DNA from: an uncultured Clostridia bacterium
Lineage (GTDB): Bacteria; Bacillota; Clostridia; Oscillospirales; Ruminococcaceae
NCBI GenBank assembly: GCA_938014855.1
Contig: CALLQM010000351.1
Span: 1 to 6,269 of the forward strand
Reading direction: 5' to 3'
Length of the DNA: 6,269 nucleotides
Each line of letters starts with the position of its first letter. Position 1 is the first letter of the stretch. The position numbers and the translations under genes are program-made. The notes beneath the pieces were generated by a model. The model saw only the letters and a list, made by a program, of their open reading frames with translations, ran no database searches and was not told the origin of the DNA. Shown one piece after another: positions 5,360 to 6,269 of this stretch.

Positions 5360-6235
5360 ATGAACGGAATCTTTGCGGCATCGATCACCCCATTCGATTC
5401 GTTAAATCGCGTCAACCAAAAAGCGATCGCATCTCTCATCCAGTGGAATTTAAAACAGGGAGCCGACGGTTTTTTCCTCGGCGGCTCCTCGGCAGAATGT
5501 TTTCTGCTGACCGAACAGGAGCGGATCGAAGTCTTTGAGGCGGCGTCGGAATTTAAAAACCAGACGACGCTGGTGGCGCATGTCGGCGCAGTCTCGACCG
5601 ACGAGGCTATCCGGTATGCGCGGGAAGCCAAACGCCTCGGGTTCCAGCATATCGCCGCCACTCCGCCTTTCTATTATGGATTTTCCGCCAAACAGGTGGC
5701 GCAGTATTACTACGATCTGTCCGATTCGGTGGATATGCCGGTGCTTATTTATAATTTTCCCGGCAACACCAACCGCCCGTTTGATCTGAGCGACCCAGAC
5801 ACGCAGGCTCTGTTTTGTTCCCGCGCAGTTTTGGGTGTTAAACACACGAACCTCAACCTGTTCCAGATGGAACGCATCCGCCATCTTAACCCGTCGCTCA
5901 CCGTCATGAACGGATTCGACGAAACGATGGTGGCGGGGCTGGCTCTGGGCGCGGACGGTTCGATCGGCAGTACGTTTAACTTTATGCTGCCGCATTATAA
6001 AAAGATATACAATTCTTATCGCTCCGGCGATCGGGAAGGGGCGCTGGCTTTGCAGGTGAAAGCCAACAACATCATGGAGGCGCTCTGCTCGGTCGGGCTG
6101 ATCCCGGCGATCAAATATGTGCTGACCACGATGGGCATCGATGCGGGTCTGCCGCGTCGACCGTTCCTTGCGCTGGACAGCAGCCAAAAAACATTTTTAA
6201 ATCAGATTTTAAAAGAAAATCTCGAAAACAATTGA
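5360..6235 (+). CDS. DapA/NanA-superfamily aldolase, N-acetylneuraminate-lyase-like, probable KDG aldolase
   Basis: Class I aldolases of this TIM-barrel superfamily form a Schiff base between a lysine and the keto group of pyruvate or a 2-keto acid. The 291-residue product has the family length and keeps the key residues: the carboxylate-binding loop GGSSAE (41-46), the active-site tyrosine Y131 in YNFPGNT, and the Schiff-base lysine K161 in GVKHT. The segment LFQMERIRHLNP, then NGFDE (D187, E188) and GADGSIGSTFN, follows N-acetylneuraminate lyase more closely than dihydrodipicolinate synthase; in E. coli NanA the matching residues are K165, D191 and E192. In this operon the likely substrate is 2-keto-3-deoxygluconate, cleaved to pyruvate and glyceraldehyde, as other members of the superfamily do. 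Sialic acid lyase is the alternative. GAAAGGA (5344-5350) lies nine bases before ATG 5360, and the gene follows the dehydrogenase by 35 bases. The frame is intact and ends in TGA. Confidence 0.88.
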   Translation: MNGIFAASITPFDSLNRVNQKAIASLIQWNLKQGADGFFLGGSSAECFLLTEQERIEVFEAASEFKNQTTLVAHVGAVSTDEAIRYAREAKRLGFQHIAATPPFYYGFSAKQVAQYYYDLSDSVDMPVLIYNFPGNTNRPFDLSDPDTQALFCSRAVLGVKHTNLNLFQMERIRHLNPSLTVMNGFDETMVAGLALGADGSIGSTFNFMLPHYKKIYNSYRSGDREGALALQVKANNIMEALCSVGLIPAIKYVLTTMGIDAGLPRRPFLALDSSQKTFLNQILKENLENN

Positions 6236-6269
6236 TCCTCCTTAAACAATCCTAGCGAAAAGAAGCCTC

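Noticed and set aside
1451..6235. Sialic acid (SiaPQM plus NanA) operon
   Set aside because: The aldolase is NanA-like and TRAP carriers can import sialic acid, but there is no ManNAc kinase or epimerase, and kduI plus a KduD-type dehydrogenase point to uronates.
6234..6244. GATCCTCCTTA after the aldolase resembling the 3' end of 16S rRNA
   Set aside because: Only a short match with no other rRNA sequence around; coincidence.

Overview
The window looks like part of a Gram-positive, probably clostridial (Oscillospiraceae-like) chromosome. The reasons are a moderate G+C content, strong AGGAGG-type ribosome binding sites, a TRAP solute-binding protein made as a lipoprotein (LAAC lipobox), and gene products resembling gut Firmicutes. 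The taxonomic call is inference.

Layout: positions 1-276 hold the 3' end of a GNAT acetyltransferase gene of the phosphinothricin/MnaT type, carrying an in-frame TGA and closed by a strong rho-independent terminator (312-348). A 287-bp regulatory gap follows (277-563), with inverted repeats of TTGTAT/ATACAA type over candidate promoters and a small hairpin plus T-run in the leader. Then six genes run on the + strand: kduI (564-1364), dctP (1451-2575, broken), dctQ (2663-3163), dctM (3168-4475), a KduD/IdnO-like short-chain dehydrogenase (4542-5324) and a DapA/NanA-superfamily aldolase (5360-6235). Only 34 bases follow, with no feature I can support.

Proposed working: a TRAP transporter (DctP binds, DctQM transports) would bring in an unsaturated uronate or related sugar acid. 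KduI would isomerise 5-keto-4-deoxyuronate and the KduD-like dehydrogenase would reduce the product to 2-keto-3-deoxygluconate (KDG). The NAL-like aldolase is placed where one would otherwise expect KDG kinase and KDPG aldolase, which suggests direct cleavage of KDG to pyruvate and glyceraldehyde.

The most unusual point is that the first three genes each carry a stop codon inside an otherwise well-kept reading frame, and in every case the same frame resumes family-like sequence after the stop. In dctP the stop sits in a 57-bp insertion bounded by a codon-aligned TTTGAC direct repeat; in kduI a TAA removes the last 14 positions; in the GNAT gene a TGA falls in the acetyl-CoA-domain region. The four downstream genes are intact. 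This may be recent decay, a strain or assembly variant, or (least likely) recoding.
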